The notes: a model not told the origin generated them from the sequence alone. A stretch of 18,114 nt of DNA from Acidobacteriota bacterium (GCA_021810175.1 JAJZJJ010000006.1:1-18114), one strand, 5' to 3'; positions 7,311 to 15,670 are shown, counted from the stretch's first letter. Numbers and translations: made by a program.

Positions 7311-7399
7311 TCCGGGCCGACACTTCATCACCAGAGCGGCGGGGTTTCCCAGTTCTGACGGCATGCACCTGCTTTGCTATGCTGGTGCTTGCCCCCGCA

Positions 7400-9862
7400 A
7401 TGAAACTCCGCTGGTTTTGGTTTATCACGCTGCTTTCCCTGTGTCATCCGCAGCTTCGTGCGCAGGTGGTAACCACCCAGCTACCTCCCGCGCGAAGAGG
7501 GGCGACGGCGCTGCCGCAAGCTCCCGCGCCGGAAGTGTCACTGCCCGTAGCGCAGGTGGTGCAGCAGCCGCCAGCAGGCACGCCGGTGAGGATGCAGTAC
7601 GACCATCTGAAAGTGCTTCCGGTGCCGCACGGGAACGAGTACTTGCTACACGGGCACATCATTCTCTACTACCGGGACTACATTGTTCATGCGGATCAGG
7701 CGACGTATAACAGCGCAACCGGCGAGATCGTGGCGTCGGGTCACCTGATGGTGGATGGCGGTCCCGATGATGAGCATATTCTGGCCGATCGCGGGCGGCT
7801 GAATGCCCGGAAAAATACGGCGGATTTTTACAACGTGACCGGTACGCTGGGCGTGCGCAAAGTGAGCGGCCGGCGAGCGGTGTTTACGTCGGAAAATCCG
7901 TATGTGGTGACGGGCAAGGAGGTGCAGCAGCTGGGCAAAGGCCACTACCGCGTGATTGACGGCACGATGACGGCCTGCCGGCTGCCGAAGCCGGACTGGC
8001 GATTCTATGCACACCACATCGAGCTGAACAACGGCAAGGCCATGGCGATGAATGCGAACTTCCGGCTGTTTGGCGTACCGGTTTTATGGGTGCCGTATGT
8101 GAAGCACGAGATCCGGAACATGCGGACGAGCGGCATTCTGCTGCCGGTGGCGGGGAACAACTCGATGTATGGCGGGGTGGTGGGAGATTCGGTGTACATG
8201 ACGCTGGGGCGCAGCGCGGATCTGGTGGCCGGATCGCTGCTTTACACGCGGCGCGGGTTTGCTCCGTTTGCCACCTTTCGTTACCGGGGAGTGGGAGATA
8301 ACTACGGGCTGATTCGTTTTCGGAGCCTTCTGGACCGGCACACGGGAATCAACAACCTGGGTGGTGTGGATTTTCTGGCGGATGGGCGGTATGACTTTTC
8401 GCCGCATACGCGGGCGGTGATTGATTCGGAGTATCTGAGCTCGTATCGATACCGGCTGACGTTTGAGCAGAATTATTCGGCGGCCATTGATTCCGAGATT
8501 CAGTCGCAGCTTTACCTGGAACACGAGGGGGATGGATTTGCCGAGGCGATTCACTTTAATCGCTACCAGAACTTCGAGAATGTGAACCCTTCGGGCGATG
8601 AAGTGCGCATTCTTCACCTGCCACAGGCGGATCTGACGGCTGTGGATCATCGACTGCCAGGGACTCCCGTGGAGTGGGGCTATTCGATCTCGTCGGGGGC
8701 GCTGTCACGGTATGACTTCAACCCGTATGGGACGGCGTTTCGGACCGGCTCGGAGATTCCGCGAGTAGATATCTGGCCGTGGATGAACGTGCCGCTGCAC
8801 GGTGGGGGATGGAATTTCCGTCCGGAGCTGGCGATGCGCGACACCTGGTATGACAAGAGCCAGGAGGCGACAGGTCTGACGCATTTTCCTGTGCTGCGCG
8901 GCGAGTCGATCAACCGCTTCGACGTGGAGACGGGCTTTACGCTGCGGCCGCCGGTGGTGGGACGGGATTTTGACGAGCCGTGGGTGCGGCGCGTGTTTGG
9001 CGGAGACTTGCGGCACACGCTAGCACCGTCGATTCAATATCGCTACGTGACGGGAATCAATGATTTCAGGAAGATTCTGCGCTTTGACGATACGGATGTG
9101 GCCAGTGATACGAACGAGATTGAATATGGTCTGACGCAGCGGCTGTATTTGAGGCATCTGAAGCCGCATCCATGCACGGGCGAGGCCGCGCTGGGGCCAG
9201 CAAAGGAGTGCGGCGGCGGTACGCTCGACTGGATGAGCCTGCGCGTTGCACAGAAGTACTACTTCAATTCGACGTTTGGCGGAGCGGTGACGCCGGGAAC
9301 TCCGAATCCGCTACTGGCGACGCTGGATTTTACGGGCGTGGATTTTCTGACCGGCCCGAGGCATTATTCTCCGGTGATTTCACGGTGGAGGATCAATACG
9401 CCTTCGGGCGCATCCGCAGAGTGGGATCTGGACTACGACACCAAGGCCGGGCATATTACATCGAGCAATGTGTACGCAAATTACCAGCGCGGCAACTACC
9501 GGCTGAAGGCAAGCGATGCATACCTGGATACGGTGATTGGCGTGCCGCCGGGAACGGTTTCCACACCGGCGAATCCGACGGACAGGCCAACGCCTTATAA
9601 CCAGCTGAACCTGAGTGCGATTTACGGATCGTCGGCGCGCCGCGGATTCAATGTAGGGGCGGCGACGGGCATTGATGTGGAGCACGGAAAGATGCAGTAT
9701 GGCGCCGTGCAGGCGATGTACAACTGGAACTGCTGCGGCTTTACGGTGGAAGTGCGGCACTTCTCGCTGGTGAACATCCGCAACGACACGGAAGAGCTTT
9801 TCAGCTTTACGCTGGCTGGGTTTGGTTCGACGGGGATTCCGCGCAGCGCGAGGATTTTCTAG
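7400..9862 (+). CDS. lptD: LPS-assembly outer-membrane protein LptD
   Basis: LptD is the outer-membrane barrel that, with LptE, inserts lipopolysaccharide into the outer leaflet. From ATG 7400 the product is 820 residues. The first 21 (KLR, then WFWFITLLSL, ending LRA) form a signal peptide. A periplasmic OstA/LptA-like domain follows at about 60-170 (ATYNSATGEIVASGHLMVDG). The barrel entry has ACRLPKPDWRFYAHHIEL, LFGVPVLWVPYVKHEIRNMR and SGILLP, all family hallmarks. Barrel strands continue to the C-terminus, ending SARIF. Mature cysteines are C193, C592, C604 and the pair C778-C779. No ribosome binding site precedes 7400, and in-frame starts at 7307 (GTG) and 7379 (ATG) are alternatives. 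The 3' end overlaps the convergent transglycosylase gene by 56 bases. Confidence 0.92.
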   Translation: MKLRWFWFITLLSLCHPQLRAQVVTTQLPPARRGATALPQAPAPEVSLPVAQVVQQPPAGTPVRMQYDHLKVLPVPHGNEYLLHGHIILYYRDYIVHADQATYNSATGEIVASGHLMVDGGPDDEHILADRGRLNARKNTADFYNVTGTLGVRKVSGRRAVFTSENPYVVTGKEVQQLGKGHYRVIDGTMTACRLPKPDWRFYAHHIELNNGKAMAMNANFRLFGVPVLWVPYVKHEIRNMRTSGILLPVAGNNSMYGGVVGDSVYMTLGRSADLVAGSLLYTRRGFAPFATFRYRGVGDNYGLIRFRSLLDRHTGINNLGGVDFLADGRYDFSPHTRAVIDSEYLSSYRYRLTFEQNYSAAIDSEIQSQLYLEHEGDGFAEAIHFNRYQNFENVNPSGDEVRILHLPQADLTAVDHRLPGTPVEWGYSISSGALSRYDFNPYGTAFRTGSEIPRVDIWPWMNVPLHGGGWNFRPELAMRDTWYDKSQEATGLTHFPVLRGESINRFDVETGFTLRPPVVGRDFDEPWVRRVFGGDLRHTLAPSIQYRYVTGINDFRKILRFDDTDVASDTNEIEYGLTQRLYLRHLKPHPCTGEAALGPAKECGGGTLDWMSLRVAQKYYFNSTFGGAVTPGTPNPLLATLDFTGVDFLTGPRHYSPVISRWRINTPSGASAEWDLDYDTKAGHITSSNVYANYQRGNYRLKASDAYLDTVIGVPPGTVSTPANPTDRPTPYNQLNLSAIYGSSARRGFNVGAATGIDVEHGKMQYGAVQAMYNWNCCGFTVEVRHFSLVNIRNDTEELFSFTLAGFGSTGIPRSARIF

Positions 9863-11180
9863 CAGTCTGGGGCGGGACCGGTGCAAAGGCGGCAGGCACG
9901 AGGCGACCTTGTGCAGACCTGTGCCTTGCTGGCTCGCTTTTTAGTAGAGCCAGTTGGAAGGTGTGAATGGTCCCCGGCTTTTCGGGTGTTGCCGGCGGAG
10001 GTGAGTTTTGCAGGAGCTGCCGCATCTGCTCCTGGTCGACGCCATGGGTGATGACGCGACGTGCATAGTCGGCAACGAGGAATACACCTTGGGCGTAGTG
10101 CATGTTGGGTCTTCTGTCGCCGCCGTTGTATGCGCCCGCGGCCTGGTGCTGGTTCCCGTTAAATTTCGTGAGCAAGTTGCTTAGCAACAGCCCGGCATAG
10201 GTGGTGAGGACAGGAGTGCTGACGTGCGTGAGGTCCAGCTTTCTGGGCGGACGCAGTCTCGGAGGCAACTGGGAGTAATCGCGTGTATCCCGCAGGTAAA
10301 GCAAGTGCGCATAGCGGAGAGTGCTTTGGGTGATTTGCCAGGGACCGAGGGAATAGTCCCGGATGAGGAGCCAGCCACGGCGGCGCCTGAGGAGAATGTC
10401 GCCTGGCTGCCAATGGCGAACCCAGACTGTGTGGTGGAGATCGCCGCGGACATCGATGAAGTTGTTCTCCATGGCGCCGACGCCGATGAGCATGGAGAGA
10501 GGAATGTGATAAAAGTTCGCGACGTCAATCATATCGATGGCGAACTGATGGGCGTCCTGGGGTGTGAGCACCTTGTCGGGGGGTATGAGATGGAGCTGCA
10601 CGCGGGGATCGGTTCTGCTTTTGAAGAGGATGAAGCGGGCAACTGCAAGAGTGAGCAGCGTGCGGGGCAATTGGAGAAGGTGTTCGTGGGGCGGGCGCTG
10701 GTAAACCCGCTCGATGATGGTGGTTTGACGGGACCACTTGCTGATTTGGGATGAGGGCGGAGAGCTTAGATTGAAGTTGGGAATCTGGCCTTTGTTCTGG
10801 AGCGCAAGCATCCGGTTGGACTGGGAGAGGTAGTCATTTGGCAGAACGACATAGATACGATAGTTGGGATGATTTGGGTTGCTGGGTCGCCGGATGAGGA
10901 TTTTCGTTCCGTTGAGGGACTGCAGGGACTGGAGATATTCGAGGCGAAGGTAAGCGGCGAGTGAGGTGGCGTAGCGGCCGACGGAGGCGAGGAGATTTCC
11001 GTTGGGCATGGCGAGTTCGACGGAGCCGTCCGGCTGCAAATGAGGAACTAGCAGTGCGGCGGGTTGCGGGGGCGGCATGGAGGCTACCGGATAGTGGCGT
11101 ACCAGGTACGCAAGGACGCCGAGCGACGCCAACAGCGTCAGCCAGAGCAGCAGAACGGAAATGGTTCTCGACTTCGACAT
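9807..11180 (-). CDS. Membrane-anchored SLT-like lytic transglycosylase (divergent)
   Basis: I start this gene at ATG 11180 (457 residues), because MSKSR followed by TISVLLLWLTLLASLGVLAY is a clean N-terminal anchor and AGGA precedes it. The long periplasmic part carries the three landmarks of the goose-lysozyme/SLT fold. A helix with the likely catalytic glutamate is GVGAMENNFIDV (E238). SLGPWQITQSTLRYA (about 277-291) stands where the family has GLMQ. AGAYNGGDRRPN (about 349-360) matches the AYNAG motif. Such enzymes cut the MurNAc-GlcNAc bond of peptidoglycan with anhydro-sugar formation. The first 200 residues are unfamiliar and may aid wall or partner binding. The Pro-rich C-terminal tail is partly encoded antisense to the end of lptD. 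Confidence 0.72.
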   Translation of the reverse strand: MSKSRTISVLLLWLTLLASLGVLAYLVRHYPVASMPPPQPAALLVPHLQPDGSVELAMPNGNLLASVGRYATSLAAYLRLEYLQSLQSLNGTKILIRRPSNPNHPNYRIYVVLPNDYLSQSNRMLALQNKGQIPNFNLSSPPSSQISKWSRQTTIIERVYQRPPHEHLLQLPRTLLTLAVARFILFKSRTDPRVQLHLIPPDKVLTPQDAHQFAIDMIDVANFYHIPLSMLIGVGAMENNFIDVRGDLHHTVWVRHWQPGDILLRRRRGWLLIRDYSLGPWQITQSTLRYAHLLYLRDTRDYSQLPPRLRPPRKLDLTHVSTPVLTTYAGLLLSNLLTKFNGNQHQAAGAYNGGDRRPNMHYAQGVFLVADYARRVITHGVDQEQMRQLLQNSPPPATPEKPGTIHTFQLALLKSEPARHRSAQGRLVPAAFAPVPPQTARKSSRCAESPSNQTQPA

Positions 11181-11335
11181 CCTCTTCCATCCTGCCTGAT
11201 CGTCAAGTTGCATGCCCACGTGCGCCGATCGACGCGGCTGTGGCGTGCGGTTGCGCCGGCAAGGCTGAAGCCCGCAGGCGGGAGCCGCTGCCGCTGGATG
11301 CGACACCGAGTCCCGCTGCGGGAATTTTCTGGCGA

Positions 11336-12307
11336 TTACCGCTTCAACGCAGCAGCCTCTGACGCACTGGCCCGGTTGAGGCGCTCGATGGAAGCGGGGT
11401 CAAGCTGGAGCCTGGTCGCTTCGACGAGGGTCTGGAGCTGGCGCTCACTGGTGGCGCTGGCGATGGGTGCTGTGATCCCGGGCTGTGCGATGAGCCAGGC
11501 GAGGGCGACACATGCCGGAGTGGAGTTGTGCTGTTTGGCGACGGCGTCGAGCGCGTCGATGACGGAGAGTCCACGCTCATTGATGTATTTGCCGACCATG
11601 CCGCCGCGGGTCTTGCCTTCGGCGTCAGAAGCGGTGCGGTACTTGCCGGTGAGGAAGCCGGCAGCGAGCGCAAAGTAGGGAATGACGCCGATGTTGTACT
11701 TTTCGACGACCGGAAGCAGAGTGGTTTCGAATTCCTGGCGGAAGACGAGGTTGTAGTGCGGCTGCAGGGAGACGTAGCCGGGAAGCTTGTGTTTGCGGCT
11801 GGTTTCGATGGCTTCGGCGAGACGCTTGCCTGAGTAGTTGGAGGCGCCGATATAGCGTACTTTGCCGGATTGAATCAGTTTGGCGTAAGCCTCGAAGGTT
11901 TCTTCGAGGGGCGTGGATTCGTCGTCCTTGTGGGACTGGTAGAGGTCAATGTAGTCGGTCTGGAGACGACGGAGGGAATCTTCGACGGCCTGCTGGATGT
12001 AAGCGGCTTTGAGGCCCTGGCTGCCGTCGCCCATGTCCATGCCGACTTTTGTGGCGAGGATGATCTGCGAGCGCTTGCCGGAGTGTGCGAACCACTTGCC
12101 GATGATGGTTTCCGATTCGCCGCCTTTGTGGCCGGGAGCCCAGCGGGAGTAGACGTCGGCAGTGTCAATGAAGTTGAGGCCGGCATCGAGGGCTTGATCA
12201 AGCTGGCGGAAGCTGTCCGACTCTGAGAGTGTCCAGCCATAGACGTTGCCGCCGAGGCAGAGCACAGGGACGTGCAGTCCCGAAGGACCGAGTTGGCGTT
12301 TCTGCAT
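11336..12307 (-). CDS. Aldo/keto reductase
   Basis: This is a 323-residue cytosolic NADPH-dependent oxidoreductase of the aldo/keto reductase superfamily, in the YajO/Kv-beta-like group with a TIM-barrel fold. The catalytic tetrad is present: D48 and Y53 in NFIDTADVYSRWAPG, K87 in ILATKVGM, and H126 in DLYQSHKDDE. The C-terminal cofactor segment GITAPIASATSERQL is also typical. AAAGGAG lies seven bases before ATG 12307, so this start is well supported and 54 further in-frame codons upstream are rejected. It is divergent from the glycosidase gene with 86 bases between them, so a shared regulatory region is possible. The natural substrate (a sugar, ketone or reactive aldehyde) is not readable from the sequence. 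Confidence 0.9.
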   Translation of the reverse strand: MQKRQLGPSGLHVPVLCLGGNVYGWTLSESDSFRQLDQALDAGLNFIDTADVYSRWAPGHKGGESETIIGKWFAHSGKRSQIILATKVGMDMGDGSQGLKAAYIQQAVEDSLRRLQTDYIDLYQSHKDDESTPLEETFEAYAKLIQSGKVRYIGASNYSGKRLAEAIETSRKHKLPGYVSLQPHYNLVFRQEFETTLLPVVEKYNIGVIPYFALAAGFLTGKYRTASDAEGKTRGGMVGKYINERGLSVIDALDAVAKQHNSTPACVALAWLIAQPGITAPIASATSERQLQTLVEATRLQLDPASIERLNRASASEAAALKR

Positions 12308-12393
12308 GATTTCTCCTTTGTTGTATCTGATGACCGGGTGCCGCAATGCGATCCGGTTGCCTGAGGTCAAGCGTTTGTGCTGGAATGGCAGCC

Positions 12394-13860
12394 ATGAAAA
12401 GACGAGCCTTCCTGCAGTCCTCGCTATTGGCCTCCGGATCTTTGCTGCTCTGCCGGGGCGGCCTTGCACAGATGATGTCCGATTCCGCCGTTCCTGTGAA
12501 CCTCGCGATTGACACCTCTCAACTGGGTCATACGATTCAGTCGAATTTTACCGGACTGAGTTACGAGCAGGCACAGATGGGGAATCCGGATTTCTTTGCC
12601 GGAACGAATACGCAGCTTGCGGGTCTGATGCAGACGCTGGGAAGGCATGGCGTGCTGCGGATCGGCGGCAACACGAGCGAGTATACGTTCTGGAATCGGA
12701 ATGCGAAGCCGACGAAGGCAGACATGCACCTGGCCGCGGGTCCGGACAAGGGGCACCATGCGCCGCCGAACGTGACGATCACGCCGGACGCGGTGCGGAA
12801 TCTGCGGGATTTTCTGGATCGGACCGGATGGACGGTAATTTACGGCCTGAACCTGGGCAAGGGCACGCCGGAAAACGCAGCGGACGAAGCCGCATTCGTA
12901 ATGGAGACCATTGGGCAGGAAAAGCTGGTGGCTTTCCAGGTGGGGAACGAGCCGGATCTGTTCAACCGCAATGGTCTACGGCCCTCGACGTGGACGGTGG
13001 ACGATTATTTGCAGGATTGGGGGCGGTTTTTCAAGGCAGTGCGCGCGCGTGTACCGAATGCGCCGTTTGCGGGGCCGGACACGGCCGGTATTGTGAGCTG
13101 GCTGATGCCGTTTGCGGAGAAGTTCAAGGACGACGTGAAATTTATTTCATCGCACTATTATGCGGAGGGTCCGCCGACGAATCCGGCGATGACGATTGAG
13201 CGGCTTTTGAAGCCGAATCCGCGGCTGGAGGGTGAGATTGCGGCGGTGAAGCAGGCGCAGCAGGCAACAGGACTGCCATTCCGGCTGACGGAGACGAATT
13301 CGTGCTACCAGGGCGGCAAGCCGGGTGTGAGCGACACGTTTGCGGCAGCGCTGTGGGCAGGTGATCTGATGTACCAGGAAGCGTCGGTGGGGAGCATCGG
13401 GATCAACTTCCACGGCGGCGGCTATGGATGGTACACGCCGATTGCGGGGGCGCCGGAGGCGGGTTTCCTGGCGCGACCGGAATACTACGGCATGCTGCTG
13501 TTTGCGCAGGCGGGTCCGGGCAGGATGGTGAGCGCGAAGCTGAGTGGAACGGAGGATGCTCCGCTGCTGACGGCGTATGCGCTGCGTGGCGAAGACGGGC
13601 AGTTGCGGGTGGCGCTGTTCAACAAGAACCTGGATAAGGATGTGATGGTGAGCATCTCCGGCAGCAATGGACTTGGGGCTACGGTGATGCGGCTGGAGGC
13701 TCCGCGGGTGGATGATACGACGGATGTAACGTTTGGCGGCAGCGTGGTGGGCGTTGATGGCCGGTGGCTCCCGCTGGTGGAAGAACGCGTGCCGAGCAAG
13801 AACGGCCTGTTTCTGCTTCGTATGAAAAGGGCTTCCGGTGCGCTGGTGATCTTCAGCTAA
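12394..13860 (+). CDS. GH79-type beta-glucuronidase, probably Tat-exported
   Basis: The 488-residue product looks like a glycoside hydrolase family 79 enzyme, which cleaves beta-glucuronides or related uronic acid ends from plant or proteoglycan polysaccharides. It starts with KRRAFLQ and a hydrophobic stretch ending GLAQ, a twin-arginine type signal. The acid/base is likely E186 in FQVGNEPDLF and the nucleophile E300 in FRLTETNSCY. They are 114 residues apart, the spacing I recall for Glu173 and Glu287 of Acidobacterium capsulatum AcGlcA79A. RIGGNTSEYTFW and INFHGGGYGWYTPI fit the barrel, and the last 110 residues fit the C-terminal beta domain. In-frame ATGs at 12346 and 12385 exist; 12394 best places the signal peptide. 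A terminator follows. Confidence 0.83.
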   Translation: MKRRAFLQSSLLASGSLLLCRGGLAQMMSDSAVPVNLAIDTSQLGHTIQSNFTGLSYEQAQMGNPDFFAGTNTQLAGLMQTLGRHGVLRIGGNTSEYTFWNRNAKPTKADMHLAAGPDKGHHAPPNVTITPDAVRNLRDFLDRTGWTVIYGLNLGKGTPENAADEAAFVMETIGQEKLVAFQVGNEPDLFNRNGLRPSTWTVDDYLQDWGRFFKAVRARVPNAPFAGPDTAGIVSWLMPFAEKFKDDVKFISSHYYAEGPPTNPAMTIERLLKPNPRLEGEIAAVKQAQQATGLPFRLTETNSCYQGGKPGVSDTFAAALWAGDLMYQEASVGSIGINFHGGGYGWYTPIAGAPEAGFLARPEYYGMLLFAQAGPGRMVSAKLSGTEDAPLLTAYALRGEDGQLRVALFNKNLDKDVMVSISGSNGLGATVMRLEAPRVDDTTDVTFGGSVVGVDGRWLPLVEERVPSKNGLFLLRMKRASGALVIFS

Positions 13861-13879
13861 GTTGCGCTGAGAAAACAGG

Positions 13880-13917
13880 ACAACGAGGCGTCCGCTCGGA
13901 GCGGGCGCTTTCGTTGT
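13880..13917. terminator. Bidirectional intrinsic terminator after the GH79 gene
   Basis: The 17-base arm at 13880-13896 pairs with 13900-13917 through a nearly perfect stem (one bulged T, two G-U pairs) and a three-base CGG loop. On the plus strand it begins 20 bases after the glycosidase stop and runs into TTTAT. On the minus strand the stem is followed by CCTGTTTTCTC, so it could also stop the transporter transcript coming from the right. From 13918 to 14071 I see no gene. Confidence 0.72.
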
Positions 13918-14071
13918 TTATGCGCCGCCATGACAGGCGAGGATGAGGAGCGCGTTGAGGCCAGAATGAAGATGGCGGTGGTTCAGGCGGTATAGCGGAG
14001 CCAGCTCTGTCACGATTCCATGTTGAGGATTTTCCTGTCGATCGGGGCGATCCACTTGCGAGCCTCAGGGC

Positions 14072-14263
14072 TCAATGCGCGGCGGTCCACACTGCCCAGA
14101 GCACCACGATCATCATGAAGATGACGTAGACGCGGAGTCCCCATAGAAGGAGCAATTCTTTTCCGCGCAGGCGTCGCCGCGAGATAGGTTTGTTCTTCTC
14201 CAGAACCAGTTGGCTTCGTTCCAGAGAGGAGAGAACCCATTCGGTTTCGGCATGTTCGTCCAT
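14072..14263 (-). CDS. Small single-span membrane protein downstream of the NRAMP gene
   Basis: The 63-residue product starts at ATG 14263, six bases after AAGGAG, a strong ribosome binding site. The N-terminal half is charged (DEHAETEWVLSSLERS, then KNKPISRRRLRGK). The C-terminal half is one hydrophobic helix, LLLLWGLRVYVIFMMIVVLWAVW. The basic patch before the helix predicts an N-in, C-out orientation. I do not recognise the family. It begins 45 bases after the stop of the NRAMP transporter on the same strand with no terminator between them, so they are probably co-transcribed. A role as a small accessory or modulator of the transporter is a guess from position only. It is real by start signal and composition. 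Confidence 0.65.
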   Translation of the reverse strand: MDEHAETEWVLSSLERSQLVLEKNKPISRRRLRGKELLLLWGLRVYVIFMMIVVLWAVWTAAH

Positions 14264-14308
14264 GTGCTTCTCCTTGGATTCGCGCTTCAATGAAGGACTC
14301 CTTCTCTT

Positions 14309-15670
14309 CTATAGCCTGGCGATCCCGGCAAACGCGTTTGGCATGATGACACTGATTCCGTAGAGAATGCCGGCAGCCGCCAGCAAGATGACAATGAGAG
14401 TGGTGAGAACATTCGCCAGAGTGGAGCCTGGCGTGTCGCCCATGATTTCCTTGTCATTCACCAGCAGGTAGAGAAAGACAAGAGCCGGAGGCATGGCGAG
14501 AACCGCGATGACATTGACGACGAGCACGACGAAGACCAGAGGCAATCCCGGCGTGAGCACGATGCCGGCGGCAATGGCCGCACACAAAAAGAGCACCGAA
14601 TAAAAGGTCTTCCCTTCGCGAAAGGGCAAATTGAGGCTGTGCGGGCGACGAGCGACTTCACCGAAGGCATATGCCGAAGAGGTAGAGATGGTAATTGCCG
14701 CAACAACACCAGCTTCCACCATGCCCAGTGCGAAGAGTGAGGCGCCGAAGCGGCCAACGACCGGTACTAATGCCTGGGCGAACTGGGCTGCCTGAAAATT
14801 GCCCGCGCTCATCTGGCGGGCAAAGAGCGGAGCCGTTGCCAGAATCACCCCTACCGCTGCCAAGGCTGCGAGCAGGGCGCCAATGAACGTGTCGATTCGT
14901 CCATAGCGGATATCCTTTTCCGTCAGGCCCTTGTCGACCGTGGCGCTCTGCTGAAAGAAGAGCATCCAGGGTGTCACGGTTGCGCCGATGTCGGAGAGGA
15001 CGATGAGGACGGTTTCCTTGTCCAGATGGGGCATGGGCTTCCAGGTCACGAATGCATGCGCAATCGCACCCCAGTGGGGGTGAGTCATGAGAGCCACAGG
15101 GATGAAGATGAGATTGAAGATGGCGGCCAGCAGCGTAACGCGCTCCCATGTCCAGTAGCGATGACTCAACAGAGCCGCGTATACGACGACGAGCGACAGG
15201 AGGATGCCTGCCCATGGTGGAATGCCAAAGAAGCTCAGCCCGGCGCGGATGGCAATGAACTCGGTGATCAGGGTGAGGAAATTGCCGATTCCGAGGTCGA
15301 TCATGGAGAACCAGCCCCAGAACGGTCCGAAACGTTCGAAGATCAACTCGGCGTGGCCGCGATGCGTGGCGGCCCCGAGGCGGACCGTCATCTCCTGTAC
15401 GACCAACGCCATGGCAAAGGTGAGAATAACGAAGGGAAGGAAGAACCCGATGCCATATTTAGCGCCGGTAGCCGCATAGGAGAGCATGCTGGGGCCGTCG
15501 TTTTCCCCGAGCATGACAAGAATGCCGGGGCCTATCAGAAGCCAGAGGAGCCAGGCCCGCGAAAGGATGCCGCGGCTTTTGCGCGCCAATGAGACTCGCG
15601 CGCGATCGTAGGCCCGGTCAACATCTTCATGGGTAATAAGAACTTCGTCCTGGCCCGCGTTGACCGTCAT
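14309..15670 (-). CDS. NRAMP-superfamily divalent metal transporter with altered metal site
   Basis: This 453-residue inner-membrane protein has about 11 hydrophobic spans and the layout of the NRAMP/SLC11 superfamily, whose members import Mn2+, Fe2+ or related ions with protons. The first span reads GPGILVMLGENDGPSMLSYA, so the classic DPGN metal motif is DGPS (58-61). In span six the classic A-x-x-M-P-H is ATVTPW (230-235), so the metal-binding Met is Thr and the His is Trp. The following FFQQSATVDKGLT is shared, as I recall, by a branch of bacterial NRAMP-like proteins. ATG 15670 has GAGGGAAA upstream. The adjacent MntR-type regulator and promoter inverted repeat suggest control by metal level. 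The ion carried may be Mn2+, Mg2+ or another ion. Confidence 0.85.
   Translation of the reverse strand: MTVNAGQDEVLITHEDVDRAYDRARVSLARKSRGILSRAWLLWLLIGPGILVMLGENDGPSMLSYAATGAKYGIGFFLPFVILTFAMALVVQEMTVRLGAATHRGHAELIFERFGPFWGWFSMIDLGIGNFLTLITEFIAIRAGLSFFGIPPWAGILLSLVVVYAALLSHRYWTWERVTLLAAIFNLIFIPVALMTHPHWGAIAHAFVTWKPMPHLDKETVLIVLSDIGATVTPWMLFFQQSATVDKGLTEKDIRYGRIDTFIGALLAALAAVGVILATAPLFARQMSAGNFQAAQFAQALVPVVGRFGASLFALGMVEAGVVAAITISTSSAYAFGEVARRPHSLNLPFREGKTFYSVLFLCAAIAAGIVLTPGLPLVFVVLVVNVIAVLAMPPALVFLYLLVNDKEIMGDTPGSTLANVLTTLIVILLAAAGILYGISVIMPNAFAGIARL

Noticed and set aside
10224..10754. A 176-codon plus-strand frame opposite the transglycosylase gene
   Set aside because: It lies antisense to the conserved SLT motifs and shows no domain pattern of its own.
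13930..13995. A 21-codon ORF after the GH79 terminator (MTGEDEERV...)
   Set aside because: It has no ribosome binding site or promoter and no recognisable features; chance is the simplest explanation.
14010..14240. A 76-codon minus-strand frame overlapping the small membrane protein
   Set aside because: It overlaps in another frame, lacks a good start signal and has no hydrophobic or domain pattern. The 63-residue frame has a strong ribosome binding site and a clear helix.
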